NCBI GenBank assembly: GCA_021779935.1
Contig: JAJXZT010000017.1
Span: forward strand, 47,583 to 111,582
DNA: 64,000 bases
Reading direction: 5' to 3'
Source: Acidobacteriota bacterium
GTDB taxonomy: Bacteria > Acidobacteriota > Terriglobia > Terriglobales > Acidobacteriaceae
The notes under the pieces were generated by a model. The model did not search any database. It was given only the letters and a program-made list of their open reading frames with translations, and was not told where the DNA came from. This document shows, one piece after another, positions 54,986 through 63,630 of this stretch (positions within the stretch are counted from its first letter, which is position 1; the number at the start of each line of letters is the position of its first letter). Both the position numbers and the translations under genes were made by a program.

Positions 54986-55018
54986 AAGGCGCGGCCGGGC
55001 GGCTGCGCCTTTGTTTTT
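54986..55018 (+). terminator. Terminator of the 54153 gene
   Basis: AAGGCGC pairs with GCGCCTT around a 12-base GC-rich loop, followed by TGTTTTT. Confidence 0.75.
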
Positions 55019-55025
55019 CTGAGCG

Positions 55026-55613
55026 CTATGGCTTGATCCAGCCGCGTCCGCAGGCCTCTTCGATAATCCGCGTCACCACTGGCCAGAGGTCGGGCATGCC
55101 CATGCAGACGGGATCCATGCGGGCGTAAACCTTGGCGCGGCTGACACCGTGGATGCGCCAGGTTCCGCCATCGGTCTGCGAGTTGTGCAGCAACGGTTGC
55201 AGACGGTCGAGTGCGTTGGCGTATTTCGACTCGGCCGTCTCTCTCTCTTCGAACTCATCCCAAAGCGCGCGCAGCTCGCGAGCCTGATCTTCAGGAAGCA
55301 AGCCAAAAATGCGGTCGGCAGCGCGTTTCTCGCGCTCTTCCTTGTCGGCATTGCCGGCCACGTCGTAGGCAAACGTGTCCCCCGCATCGACTTCGACAAC
55401 GTCATGAACGAGCAGCATCTTCATGGTGCGCGCAATGTCCACGGACTCGGCGGCATACTCAACGAGCAATGCAGCCATCATGGCGAGGTGCCATGAATGC
55501 TCAGCGGAGTTCTCGCGACGCGAACTGTCGGTGAGCAGTGTCTGGCGCAGAACAGTTTTTAATTTGTCGATTTCGAGAATGAACGCGATCTGCTGTTGAA
55601 GACGATTTGTCAC
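55026..55613 (-). CDS. HD-domain hydrolase (YfbR-like nucleotidase family)
   Basis: 195 residues from a GTG start. HD motif: NSAEHSWHLAMM (first His pair), LLVHDVVEVDAGD (His-Asp) and the later acidic ERETAESKYANALDRLQPLL with the distal Asp. Arrangement and length fit the YfbR/HDDC2 group, 5'-deoxynucleotidases that dephosphorylate dNMPs; substrate not provable here. Single gene. Confidence 0.85.
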   Translation of the reverse strand: MTNRLQQQIAFILEIDKLKTVLRQTLLTDSSRRENSAEHSWHLAMMAALLVEYAAESVDIARTMKMLLVHDVVEVDAGDTFAYDVAGNADKEEREKRAADRIFGLLPEDQARELRALWDEFEERETAESKYANALDRLQPLLHNSQTDGGTWRIHGVSRAKVYARMDPVCMGMPDLWPVVTRIIEEACGRGWIKP

Positions 55614-55779
55614 CGATCCAGTGTATTCGACGGCAGAACATGCGGGGGTTAAGAATCAGTTACCGGTGAATCGAAGGTAACAAAACATGTTGGCTTTTCG
55701 TACACGGGGCAGTAGCAAAGCAGTGAATACCGAGCCTCTTGACAAAAGCAGGCACGGGAAGCCCCCTTGTTTTTGACGA

Positions 55780-55808
55780 AGTTTCGAGTTTCAGGTTTCG
55801 AGTTTCAA
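55780..55808. repeat. Simple word repeat (gtttcgagtttcaggtttcgag)
   Basis: Reverse complement of the cgaaactcgaaac words seen at 6835, 6941 and 9281; lies immediately after the mutS2 stop. Confidence 0.5.
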
Positions 55809-55825
55809 GATCAAAACCAGAAAAT

Positions 55826-58273
55826 CTAAACCTTCAGCTCGACCTCGGTGGCTCCGGCGCCACCCTGCTGCTGGGGAGGCTCGGTGACGTTGGCGACCTG
55901 CGGATGTTTCTGGAGGTATTGCCGCAGCGCCTTGCGCAGGATGCCCATGCCCGAGCCATGCACGATGCGGACGTGCGAGAGTCCGGCGAGAAACGCGCGG
56001 TCGAGGAACTTCTCCACCTCGCGCGTCGCGTCATCAACGTTGTGCCCGATGACGTTGATCTCCGCGGAAACGTTCTCATCGTCACCACGGAGTTGCACGC
56101 TGATGCCTTTGGCGCGAGCGGCCTGCACGGGATTATTGGCGGCGCTGGCGATGACGGCGGCAATGTCGTCGAGCGGCACGCGCATCTTCATTGGACCGAC
56201 CTGCACCTCGACCGCCTCGTCCTCAAGTTTGCGCAATACCTTGCCGGTGCGTCCCAGGGACTTCAACTGCACGGTATCGCCCTGACTGACGCGCTGGACG
56301 ACATGCGGACGCGCGTTCTCGTCGCCCTGATCGGCGCCGGTGGTGTGGGCCACCACAGCCTGGTTGAACTGCTCGCGGAATTCGCGGCGCGCCTTGGAGA
56401 TGCGGCGCTCGGCTTCCTTCGAAAGCTTCTGCGCAGCGGCACGATCCTGCACGGCGCTGATGGCCTCGCGCGCGTGATACTCGAAGTCCTTCAGCAACGA
56501 CTCCAACTTATCCTCGAGTTCGCGGATTTTCTCGCGCTGCTCCTTGAGTCCTTCGGATTCCAAACGGCGCTTCTCGCGCGTCACTTCTTCTTCGCGAACG
56601 TGCAGGCGATTGCGTTCGGCCTCGGCTTCGCGCAGCTGCGAGTGCAGTTCGTCGAGGAAGCGGGCGATGTCCAGCGTCTGGGTGTTGATGCGCTGGCGGG
56701 CGCTGGCGATGATCTTCGAGTTAAGCCCGAGTTTCTGCGCGATGTTGATTCCGGCTGACGCGCCCGGCACTCCGACGCGCAACTCATAGGTGGGCGCAAG
56801 CGTGTGCTCGTCGAAGCCGACAGCGGCATTCATCACGCCCTGCGAGTTGGCGGCATAGACCTTGAGCGACGTGTGATGCGTCGAGATGATGGTCAGCGCG
56901 TTGGCAGTGCGGAAGTGTTCCGCGATGGCGACGGCCAGGGCCGCACCTTCTTCGGGATCGGTGGCCGAGCCGAGTTCATCAAGCAGCACGAGCGATTGCG
57001 CCGTGGCGGTGTGCGAGATGAAGTCGATGTTGGTGACGTGGGCGGAGAAGGTCGAAAGGTTCTGCTCAATAGATTGATAATCGCCAATGTCTGCCAGCAC
57101 TGCGTCGAAGATGGGCAGCTCGGCGCGATCCGCCGGAATGGGCATGCCGGACTGCGCCATCAGTGCGAGCAGGCCGATGGTCTTGAGCGAAACGGTTTTG
57201 CCGCCGGTGTTGGGTCCGCTGATGATGAGCTGGCGGTGATCCTTATCCATCTCCAGCGTGAGCGGCACGGCCGAGCGTCCCTTGGCGCGCAGGTTGCGCT
57301 CCAGTATGGGATGGCGCGCGTTGCGCAGAATGATTGAGTCTGCGGAGTCCGCCGCGTCCGAGGCGAGGAAGCGCACGGCCACGCAGCCGAACTCCTCGGC
57401 AAAGCGCGCCTTGGCAAACTGCGCCTCCAGTTCGGCCATCGCATCGACGGCTTCGGCAATGGCGGGCGAATGTTCGCCGATGCGCATGGTCATCTCGGTG
57501 AGGATGCGATGAATCTCGGCCTGCTCGTCTTCCAGCAGGCGAACGAGATCGTTGTTCTGCTCAATCGTCTCCAGCGGTTCGACGAAGACGGTCTGCCCGG
57601 AAGAACTCGTGCCGTGAATGACGCCCTGCACGCGCCGCTTTTGCTCGATCTTGACGGGGATGACGAAGCGTTCGCCGCGAATGGTGATGAGTTCGTCCTG
57701 CACGGCGCCGCCTTCGGAGAGCCGCCGCAGGTATCCCTGGAGCGAGTGCTGAATGGCGCGGCGCTGCTTCTCGATCTCGCGGCGAATGCCGTTGAGCGCG
57801 GACGAGGCGCGGTCGTCGAGCGTGCCATCGGGCAGGAACTTGCCGTGGAAGTAGCGCTGGAGTTCGCGGAAGTCGGCGATGCGAGAGGAGAGTTCGGTGA
57901 CGGCGGGCCAGTCGGCCTTGAGCGTGGCGGGCGGTTGCCGGACAATCTCGCGCCACTCCGACGAACGGTCGACCACGAGCAGAACGTCGCGCAGCTCTTC
58001 CATCTCAAGCGTTGCGCCACGGATGCGCGCCTTGTGCAGAGTCTCGCCGGGATCGCACATTCCGGAGAAGTCGAAGCGTCCGCCGGCGCGGAAGTATTCG
58101 CGCACTTCGGCGGTGAGCTGCTGCTGGCGCTCAATCCATGGACGATCCTGCGTGGGCGCAAGCTGCTGTACGGCGCGCTGTCCAAGCGCCGACTGGCAGT
58201 ATCCGCGAACGAGATCGCGAAGATGATCGAACTCGAGGATGCGGTCGCTGGTGTGAGTAAGAGATGAAGGCAT
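55826..58273 (-). CDS. mutS2: MutS2 endonuclease
   Basis: 815 residues. MutS-like clamp region, ATPase with Walker A ISGPNTGGKTVSLKTIG near 350, LLDELGSATDPEEGAALAVAI, ISTHHTSLKVYA, then a long coiled coil (about 510-640), a KOW-like segment (GDTVQLKSLGRTGKVL) and a C-terminal Smr nuclease domain with VRIVHGSGMGILRKALRQYL. MutS2 suppresses recombination in some bacteria and rescues stalled ribosomes in others. Start at the Met of MPSSLTHTSDRILEFDHLRD. Confidence 0.94.
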   Translation of the reverse strand: MPSSLTHTSDRILEFDHLRDLVRGYCQSALGQRAVQQLAPTQDRPWIERQQQLTAEVREYFRAGGRFDFSGMCDPGETLHKARIRGATLEMEELRDVLLVVDRSSEWREIVRQPPATLKADWPAVTELSSRIADFRELQRYFHGKFLPDGTLDDRASSALNGIRREIEKQRRAIQHSLQGYLRRLSEGGAVQDELITIRGERFVIPVKIEQKRRVQGVIHGTSSSGQTVFVEPLETIEQNNDLVRLLEDEQAEIHRILTEMTMRIGEHSPAIAEAVDAMAELEAQFAKARFAEEFGCVAVRFLASDAADSADSIILRNARHPILERNLRAKGRSAVPLTLEMDKDHRQLIISGPNTGGKTVSLKTIGLLALMAQSGMPIPADRAELPIFDAVLADIGDYQSIEQNLSTFSAHVTNIDFISHTATAQSLVLLDELGSATDPEEGAALAVAIAEHFRTANALTIISTHHTSLKVYAANSQGVMNAAVGFDEHTLAPTYELRVGVPGASAGINIAQKLGLNSKIIASARQRINTQTLDIARFLDELHSQLREAEAERNRLHVREEEVTREKRRLESEGLKEQREKIRELEDKLESLLKDFEYHAREAISAVQDRAAAQKLSKEAERRISKARREFREQFNQAVVAHTTGADQGDENARPHVVQRVSQGDTVQLKSLGRTGKVLRKLEDEAVEVQVGPMKMRVPLDDIAAVIASAANNPVQAARAKGISVQLRGDDENVSAEINVIGHNVDDATREVEKFLDRAFLAGLSHVRIVHGSGMGILRKALRQYLQKHPQVANVTEPPQQQGGAGATEVELKV

Positions 58274-58301
58274 AAGCAGTCGCCTACACATGGTACATAG
58301 T

Positions 58302-58323
58302 CGCGAGTCGCGAGTCACGAGTC
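58302..58323. repeat. Simple word repeat (cgcgagt)
   Basis: Three near-copies of the word cgcgagt / cacgagt directly upstream of mutS2. Confidence 0.5.
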
Positions 58324-58494
58324 GAAGGATTTTCGAATTTACGGATTGCCGACGGAGTGCCGGATTTTCGAATTTTCGAATTGAACGACGAAGAGCAAAT
58401 GATGGAGAACAAATGATTCGCGTTTGAGAGCAAGAAGAGGGTAGAGTAATCGGCGGAATTAAGTGAAACCTAGACAGGACGTGAAAAGACCCAC

Positions 58495-58528
58495 ATCTGC
58501 CAACTGCTGGCAGATAGGGGCACCCTCA
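58495..58528 (-). repeat. REP-like palindrome, family D
   Basis: ATCTGCCA (58495-58502) pairs perfectly with TGGCAGAT (58508-58515), followed by AGGGGCACCCTCA, the same edge that follows the RAYT-linked copies at 60588 and 60672. Confidence 0.65.
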
Positions 58529-58590
58529 CAGTTTATTCGCTGGCAAGCCGTGGGCCGCCGGCCAGTCATTGCCATTCAGGGAGGGGCAAA

Positions 58591-59163
58591 ATGAGCGGTA
58601 GACAAAAGACATCATGGGGCAACTGGATTGCCCTAATTGCCATAGTAGTGGCCTTCATCGCCTGGCCACTAATCGAACAGATATTGCCCACCAGTACGGA
58701 AGGCCGCTTCCTGCTTGCAACGTTCTGGCTCATCCTGATCGTGCTTATCGCCAGTGAATCCGCTCGGCGGAACCGACGAGAAAAGCTGAGAGCAATTCGG
58801 GACCGAACGGGTAGAGGCGCGGCCCCTGCCGCCATTGATTACGTGGTGGGTGAAAATGTAGCCCTTGCTGAGGCTGTCGCCGATGACGAAAACACGACCG
58901 CGTCGATGATAGTCCACATGGTTCTAATAGCGATCTTCCTTGGTGTAATGGCGGCAGTAAGTTTGATTTTTTCTCGCCCCACACGAAGGGACGAAATCTG
59001 GTTCGCCTGGCTATGTCTGTTGATGTTGTGTATCACTGTTATGGAACCATTTTACGAGGGCTGGGGACTAAGACGAAAGCGCACCGAAAGCAAACTGAAT
59101 GCTGTCATTATCAAGCTGGATGCGATTCTCGAGCGTGTCGAACGGCTGGAGAGAGGTGAATGA
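58591..59163 (+). CDS. Polytopic membrane protein of unknown function
   Basis: 190 residues; GGAGGGG just upstream of the ATG. Two spans at the N-terminus (about 11-31 and 38-56), a basic/soluble middle, two more spans (about 106-128 and 138-152), and a charged C-terminal helix (KLNAVIIKLDAILERVERLERGE) with heptad spacing. No family recognised. Similar in style to the small membrane proteins of the 7-9 kb island. Confidence 0.65.
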   Translation: MSGRQKTSWGNWIALIAIVVAFIAWPLIEQILPTSTEGRFLLATFWLILIVLIASESARRNRREKLRAIRDRTGRGAAPAAIDYVVGENVALAEAVADDENTTASMIVHMVLIAIFLGVMAAVSLIFSRPTRRDEIWFAWLCLLMLCITVMEPFYEGWGLRRKRTESKLNAVIIKLDAILERVERLERGE

Positions 59164-59213
59164 GAGCGTTCGATTGGGCCACCCGCGTCGGGATACTTTA
59201 GGAGATTCATGTT

Positions 59214-59798
59214 TCAAGAATTCAAGCGAAGATCGTTTCTGATGGCATCCACCAGTTCATCTATTTCAGTCAGACCAAATAGCTTTATTGAGGCAAGCAC
59301 AAGATCACCGTCACGCGTATATCTGGCAGTTGAGATTATCTCACGTTCTATCGTATCGAACCGATCCATGACTTCCTTTCCGCACACGATCATGGCCAGA
59401 TTCTTGGCCCGCCGAAAACCTGTAAATGCCTTATCAATTTCCGCCCAAACTTCGTTCTTTAGTGTAATCAAAATTTGTGCGTCTCTTTTATCACCCTCCC
59501 ATTTACCAACAGTAATAGCTTTATGCAGTAACCACTGAGTGGTCCCCAGCTCCCTCATTACTTCAAATACCGCATCTTTTCGCAGTTCCCATTTTCGCTG
59601 CCGTTCCCAAACTTCGCTGGAAATCTTCGCCTCAATTTCTTTGGTTGTCGTCGTAACCGCCGACACCTGCTCGAGCAATTTGTTGACATCTTCGTGGGTT
59701 GCAAGGTTCTCGCCCTTGCGCTTCAAATACCCGCCGAAATATGCCCCAGAGAGTGCTCCGATGAGGGGCGCGAAGAACAGTACCAAAATGTGGTCCAT
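59214..59798 (-). CDS. Membrane-anchored helical protein of unknown function
   Basis: About 194 residues from ATG 59798; a GTG five codons earlier is possible. One N-terminal span (LVLFFAPLIGALSGAYFGGYL), then YLKRKGENLATHEDVNKLLEQV, a module seen at the start of many unknown membrane-anchored proteins, and a helical body (ETIEREIISTARY...). Low GC relative to neighbours. Function unknown. Confidence 0.65.
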   Translation of the reverse strand: MDHILVLFFAPLIGALSGAYFGGYLKRKGENLATHEDVNKLLEQVSAVTTTTKEIEAKISSEVWERQRKWELRKDAVFEVMRELGTTQWLLHKAITVGKWEGDKRDAQILITLKNEVWAEIDKAFTGFRRAKNLAMIVCGKEVMDRFDTIEREIISTARYTRDGDLVLASIKLFGLTEIDELVDAIRNDLRLNS

Positions 59799-59931
59799 GG
59801 CGTAAGAATACACCCCATCTAGAAGTTGCCCGCGCGTTTGGCCCGTGCCCGGGCTATTCCTTTTCGCAGTTCCAACTTTTGCGGGCGGCGGGTGGCCCGG
59901 CGTAGAATTCCTCTGTTTTCGATCTCTTATC

Positions 59932-60513
59932 CTACTCTTCTGGGTGCCCCGTCCTAGCTCCGCTAGGGCGGGGTCGTTGCGTTGCCGGGAACATCCGCAC
60001 CGTTGGGACAGCTCCCGCTCGTTCCCGCCTTGTCACAGTCCAATGCGATTCGATCTCGACCGTGCCCATCACTCCGGTCGCGTAGTGATTGAAACTGCTC
60101 CACGCCCAATCTTCCGGCCTTTCGACAAGTTCTCGCACAACCGGGTTACGGTGTATGTAACGCAGTTTTTCGATCAGCTTGCGCGTGCTCCAGACGTTGA
60201 AATCGTAATACCGCTCCTGCCAGAAGGGTTCCCGAGCCCGCAGCGCCAGCCGTCGCGAGACCGACTGCTTCAACGACTGCATGGCCCGCGACAATGGCAC
60301 ATCCTCGGTTTCGCTGACGAGCAAATGCACATGTTCCGGCATTACGACGTAGCCGAAGACAAAGAATCGATATTGCTGGCGGACATGTTCAAGCGCCTCT
60401 TCGAATTGGACACGCCGGAACGGAGTGTTGAGCTTGGGCTTCCGGCCATAACAACTGAAGGTGAGGAAGTGAAGTTGTCGCGATTGGTGGAAACGCTTCA
60501 GGCCCCAAGGCAT
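59932..60513 (-). CDS. REP-associated tyrosine transposase (RAYT, Y1/HUH superfamily)
   Basis: 193 residues. A Y1-type single-strand transposase: HFLTFSCYGRKP, the HUH metal motif H61-V-H63 in YVVMPEHVHLLVSE, LKQSVSRRL, FWQERYYDFNVWS, and the catalytic Tyr119 in EKLRYIHRNPV, with the RAYT-typical W-rich DWAWSSF. IS200 proteins are shorter and lack this C-terminal region. The last residues (RPRPSGARTGHPEE) are a translation of an abutting family A palindrome, and two inverted copies lie downstream of the start. RAYTs are domesticated enzymes that mobilise or process REP hairpins. Confidence 0.92.
   Translation of the reverse strand: MPWGLKRFHQSRQLHFLTFSCYGRKPKLNTPFRRVQFEEALEHVRQQYRFFVFGYVVMPEHVHLLVSETEDVPLSRAMQSLKQSVSRRLALRAREPFWQERYYDFNVWSTRKLIEKLRYIHRNPVVRELVERPEDWAWSSFNHYATGVMGTVEIESHWTVTRRERAGAVPTVRMFPATQRPRPSGARTGHPEE
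59942..59978 (+). repeat. REP-like palindrome, family A, inside the RAYT 3' end
   Basis: GGTGCCCCGTCCTAGC, loop TCC, GCTAGGGCGGGGTCGTT (stem arms 59947-59958 and 59962-59973, one wobble). Confidence 0.85.
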
Positions 60514-60582
60514 TGCCGAAGGATAATTCCTCTCGTCGAAGGATTCGAGAAATAGATGAAGGTCGGTAACTGAATCGGGAAG

Positions 60583-60630
60583 AACTACCCCGCCCTAGCA
60601 GAGCTAGGACGGGGCACCCCTCAGAGTTCG
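60583..60630 (-). repeat. REP-like palindrome, family A, reverse copy 1
   Basis: CCCCGCCCTAGC (60588-60599), loop AGA, GCTAGGACGGGG (60603-60614), followed by CACCCCTCAGAGTTC. Confidence 0.85.
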
Positions 60631-60667
60631 ATGAGACTTCGATAGGTTTGGAGATAGGAGAAGATAA

Positions 60668-60713
60668 ACTACCCCGCCCTAGCGAAGCTAGGACGGGGCA
60701 CCCTCAGAGTTCA
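60668..60713 (-). repeat. REP-like palindrome, family A, reverse copy 2
   Basis: CCCCGCCCTAGC (60672-60683), loop GAA, GCTAGGACGGGG (60687-60698), followed by CACCCTCAGAGTTCATG. Confidence 0.85.
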
Positions 60714-60840
60714 TGTGCGAAGAGACGAACCACCAAGCCCGAAAAGGTGCGCCTACGGCCACTGTCCGATTCTTTGTATTTGGTCCACCGTGCTTTGCCC
60801 TGTAGCATCGTTCGTTGCGGATATCTCGAATGGAGGCTTT

Positions 60841-61287
60841 ATGGCCGATCCGGTAAAGATTGGAATCATTATTTGTAATCGGTACCACACCTGTGCGGGA
60901 GGCAAATGCCTGCGTGCGTTGCAGGAGCGAGAGGGCGCTTTCCGTCCTTACCAGGGTCGCGAGGTGCAACTGGTTGGCTACACGACCTGCGATGGGTGTC
61001 CGGGCGGAAACGTTGAGTATGCTCCAGAGGAAATGAAGAAGAACGGCGCCGAAGTTATTCATCTCGCGACAGGGTTGGTGGTCGGATATCCGCCGTGTCC
61101 GTATGTCGACGAGTTTTGTGATGTGATTGAGAAGCACCACGGAATGAAAGCGGTTGTCGGGACCCATCCGATTCCCGAGAAGTACTTCCAGACGCATGAA
61201 GCGCTCGGAACCTGGAAGTCGCCGGAGTGGCAGGACAGGATCAAGGATGTGGTGGAAGACCAGGCGGTCCGGCTGCGCTACAACTGA
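60841..61287 (+). CDS. CGGC-domain cysteine-rich protein
   Basis: 148 residues with ATG at 60841 and GGAGG five bases upstream. Cysteines cluster as in the CGGC family: CNRYHTCAGGKC near 12-23, TTCDGCPGGN near 48-57, and PPCPYVDEFC near 84-93. A metal- or cluster-binding role is suggested for the family, but no enzyme activity is established. The remaining helix-strand pattern is compact and cytosolic. It stands divergently from the RAYT gene and 87 bases before hemB. Confidence 0.82.
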   Translation: MADPVKIGIIICNRYHTCAGGKCLRALQEREGAFRPYQGREVQLVGYTTCDGCPGGNVEYAPEEMKKNGAEVIHLATGLVVGYPPCPYVDEFCDVIEKHHGMKAVVGTHPIPEKYFQTHEALGTWKSPEWQDRIKDVVEDQAVRLRYN

Positions 61288-61374
61288 CCGGTTCGCGAAG
61301 TTACGGTAATTGTCCCGCAATGTGAGCAGGGTCACAGCACGGCAGGTTGGGCCCGGTGCTAGACTTTCCTTGTT

Positions 61375-62376
61375 ATGGCATTTCCAACCACTCGCTTACG
61401 CCGTTTGCGCCGCACGGACGCCATGCGCTCGTTCGTGCGCGAGACACGTCTCTCGCCGGAGGGATTCGTCTATCCGCTGTTTGTCTGCCCCGGAGAAGGT
61501 ATCCGCAAGGAAATCCGCTCCATGCCCGGCGTCTACAACCTCAGCGTGGATGAGGCCGTGAAGGAAGCGCTGGAGGTCAAGTCGCTCGGCATCCCGTCGA
61601 TCATTCTGTTTGGTCTGCCGGAGACGAAAGACGAAATCGCCACCGGCGCGTGGGCCGACGACGGCATCGTGCAGAAGGCCGCAAGGGCGATCAAGCGCGA
61701 AGTGCCCAGCCTGCTGCTGATGGGCGACGTCTGCCTGTGCGAATACATGTCGCACGGACACTGCGGCATCGTAAAGAAGACGGGCGCTCCGAAAGGGAGC
61801 GAGACCGAGTACGAGATCCTCAACGACCCGTCGCTGGAAATCCTGGCGAAGACAGCCGTCTCGCAGGCACGCGCGGGCATGGATATCATCGCGCCCTCGG
61901 ACATGATGGACGGTCGAGTGGCGGCGATTCGCAAGGGACTCGACGCGAGCGGCTTCGAAAATATTCCCGTGCTGAGCTATGCCGCGAAATTTGCCAGCGG
62001 CTTCTACGGACCGTTCCGCGAAGCCGCCGATTCAGCTCCGGCGTTCGGCGACCGGCGCTCCTACCAGATGGATTCCGCCAACCTGCGCGAGGCAATGCGC
62101 GAGATTCAGGCGGACCTCGACGAGGGCGCGGACATGATCATGGTGAAGCCGGCGCTCGCATATCTCGACGTGATCGCCGAGGCCCGCCGCCGCTTCGACG
62201 TGCCGCTGGCCGCCTACCAGGTGAGCGGCGAATACGCCATGATCAAGGCGGCCGCGCAGAATAACTGGATCGACCACGACCGCGTCATGATGGAAACACT
62301 TACGTCCATCCAGCGCGCCGGAGCGTCCATCATCCTGACCTACTTTGCCAAGGACGTTGCGCGACTGCTGGCATAA
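61375..62376 (+). CDS. hemB: Delta-aminolevulinic acid dehydratase (porphobilinogen synthase)
   Basis: Joins two aminolevulinates into porphobilinogen for haem. 333 residues. Zn-type site: [14 protein letters not shown] with C120, C122 and C130, so the enzyme should be zinc-dependent. The Schiff-base lysines are K205 (YAAKFAS) and K258 (MVKPA). [22 protein letters not shown] and [13 protein letters not shown] are typical. A hairpin terminator follows. Confidence 0.96.
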   Translation: MAFPTTRLRRLRRTDAMRSFVRETRLSPEGFVYPLFVCPGEGIRKEIRSMPGVYNLSVDEAVKEALEVKSLGIPSIILFGLPETKDEIATGAWADDGIVQKAARAIKREVPSLLLMGDVCLCEYMSHGHCGIVKKTGAPKGSETEYEILNDPSLEILAKTAVSQARAGMDIIAPSDMMDGRVAAIRKGLDASGFENIPVLSYAAKFASGFYGPFREAADSAPAFGDRRSYQMDSANLREAMREIQADLDEGADMIMVKPALAYLDVIAEARRRFDVPLAAYQVSGEYAMIKAAAQNNWIDHDRVMMETLTSIQRAGASIILTYFAKDVARLLA

Positions 62377-62395
62377 CGGCTGACATTCTCAAAGA

Positions 62396-62425
62396 AAAAG
62401 GCCGCCCGCGGGTGGCTTTTTTCTT
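62396..62425 (+). terminator. Terminator of hemB
   Basis: AAAAAGGCCGCC pairs with GGTGGCTTTTTT (one bulge and one wobble), short GC-rich loop, then a T6 run. Confidence 0.8.
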
Positions 62426-62476
62426 TGCGCGCGAAATGAATGCCGCGGCGACGGAGTTCATAGTACGATTTCGCGC

Positions 62477-63253
62477 ATGACACGACTGTCAGGAATGCTC
62501 GCGGGAATGCTGGCCATGGCGGTGTGCGCAGGGTTTGCTCAATCCGCGCCAAAGGTAAAATCGCGCTACTTGCCGCGCGCGGATCGCTCGCTGCTGGCTC
62601 ATGCGCAGCGGGCAATCGTGGTGATCACGCCCGGTTGGGATGCTCCCATCGGCACGCTGACGCGCTACGAGCGGCAAGGCAAGGAGTGGCAACGCGTGGG
62701 CGATTCCGTCGATGTGGTGGTGGGAAAAACCGGCCTTGGATGGGACCCGGCCATCGCAAAGAAGCGCGTGAAGGTTTTTTCCGGCCCCGTCAAGCACGAA
62801 GGTGACAAGCGGGCGCCGGCGGGAGTTTTCGCGCTGACACATACCTTTGGATACGCGCCGTCGCTGGCCGGAGCGTCGAACTATATTCCGCTGACGCCGT
62901 CGGTGGAGTGCGTGGATGACCCGGCATCGCGCTACTACACGCGCATAGTGGACCGCGCGAAAACCCCGAAGGTCGACTGGAAAAGCTTTGAGCAGATGCG
63001 GCGCGAGGACGATCTCTACAGTTGGGGAGTGCTGGTTGCGTACAACACGAAAAAGCCGGTGGCGGGAAATGGGTCTTGCATATTTATGCATATCTGGCAG
63101 GGGCCGGACATCGGTACCGTCGGTTGCACGGCCATGGCTCCGGCAAATCTAAAGGCGCTCGTGGACTGGGTAGGCGGCCCTGAACGCGCGGTGCTCATTC
63201 AACTTCCGCAACACGAGTACGAGCGGGTGAAACAGCCGTGGCATCTGCCGTAA
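62477..63253 (+). CDS. L,D-transpeptidase (YkuD-fold) family protein
   Basis: 258 residues with a signal peptide (MTRLSGMLAGMLAMAVCAGFAQS). The catalytic block reads CIFMHIWQGPDIGTVGCTAM near 200-220, the His-(x)13-GC pattern of YkuD enzymes with catalytic Cys in TVGCTAM. Preceding WDPAIAKKRVKVFSGPVKHEGDKRAPAGVF is the usual substrate-lobe entry. Such enzymes form 3-3 peptidoglycan crosslinks or attach lipoproteins; the exported protein acts in the periplasm. Confidence 0.85.
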   Translation: MTRLSGMLAGMLAMAVCAGFAQSAPKVKSRYLPRADRSLLAHAQRAIVVITPGWDAPIGTLTRYERQGKEWQRVGDSVDVVVGKTGLGWDPAIAKKRVKVFSGPVKHEGDKRAPAGVFALTHTFGYAPSLAGASNYIPLTPSVECVDDPASRYYTRIVDRAKTPKVDWKSFEQMRREDDLYSWGVLVAYNTKKPVAGNGSCIFMHIWQGPDIGTVGCTAMAPANLKALVDWVGGPERAVLIQLPQHEYERVKQPWHLP

Positions 63254-63630
63254 CCATTAAGTAGGATTCCCCACAATAAACCGGACTACGGGAGATAGTG
63301 GGAAGTGGCGGGGGATGGTGGGATAAAGTCAACGGCGGCGCGGAGTTAGAGAGAGTCGTCGCGGCGCGGCGCACGTCGGGCGGTCTCACAATAAATCGGA
63401 TAACAAAGCCGCCACGTCACTGTAAGTGGTTGATTCGGCGTCGAGGTATAAAGGAAAATATAACTCAATTCCGCCACGCACTACGTACGACATATGGCGG
63501 TCTCTAAGTTATTCATAGAAATGTAGTTATAATTCCGCCACGACTAAAAGGCGACCTAAAAATCTCCAAACAATTGCGCCACAAAAAACGCCCCACTTTT
63601 AGGGGCGTTTTGAGATGCGTTCGAGGGGGA
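63254..63630. other. Intergenic region with spaced direct repeats and a terminator
   Basis: About 380 bases. An 18-base block CACAATAAAcCGGAcTAC occurs at 63272 and 63387 with three differences. CCGCCACG occurs at 63409, 63471 and 63535 (spacings 62 and 64), the last two as AATTCCGCCACG. No gene is credible. The minus-strand gene's terminator lies at 63585-63611. Confidence 0.6.
63585..63611 (-). terminator. Terminator of the DUF6232-like gene
   Basis: AAAACGCCCC pairs with GGGGCGTTTT around a seven-base loop; T6 follows on the minus strand. Confidence 0.85.

Larger units (their letters stand above)
58274..58590. other. Intergenic region with word repeats and a family D palindrome
   Basis: About 320 bases. 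Contains the word repeat gtcgcgagtcgcgagtcacgag (58302-58323), a run of ggattttcgaattttcgaatt (58362-58383), and the palindrome at 58495-58528. No gene seen. Confidence 0.65.
60514..60840. other. Intergenic region with two tandem palindromes
   Basis: About 330 bases between the divergent RAYT and CGGC genes. Holds two family A palindromes 84 bases apart, both in reverse orientation to the copy at 59942. An open frame across them is only a translation of the repeat. Confidence 0.75.

Noticed and set aside
60648..60878. A 76-codon open frame upstream of the CGGC gene
   Set aside because: Its recognisable part (LPRPSEARTGHP) is only the translation of the family A palindrome, and the remainder overlaps the CGGC start.
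63298..63507. A 69-codon plus-strand frame after the L,D-transpeptidase gene
   Set aside because: Covers the spaced direct repeats and has a biased composition; no ribosome site.
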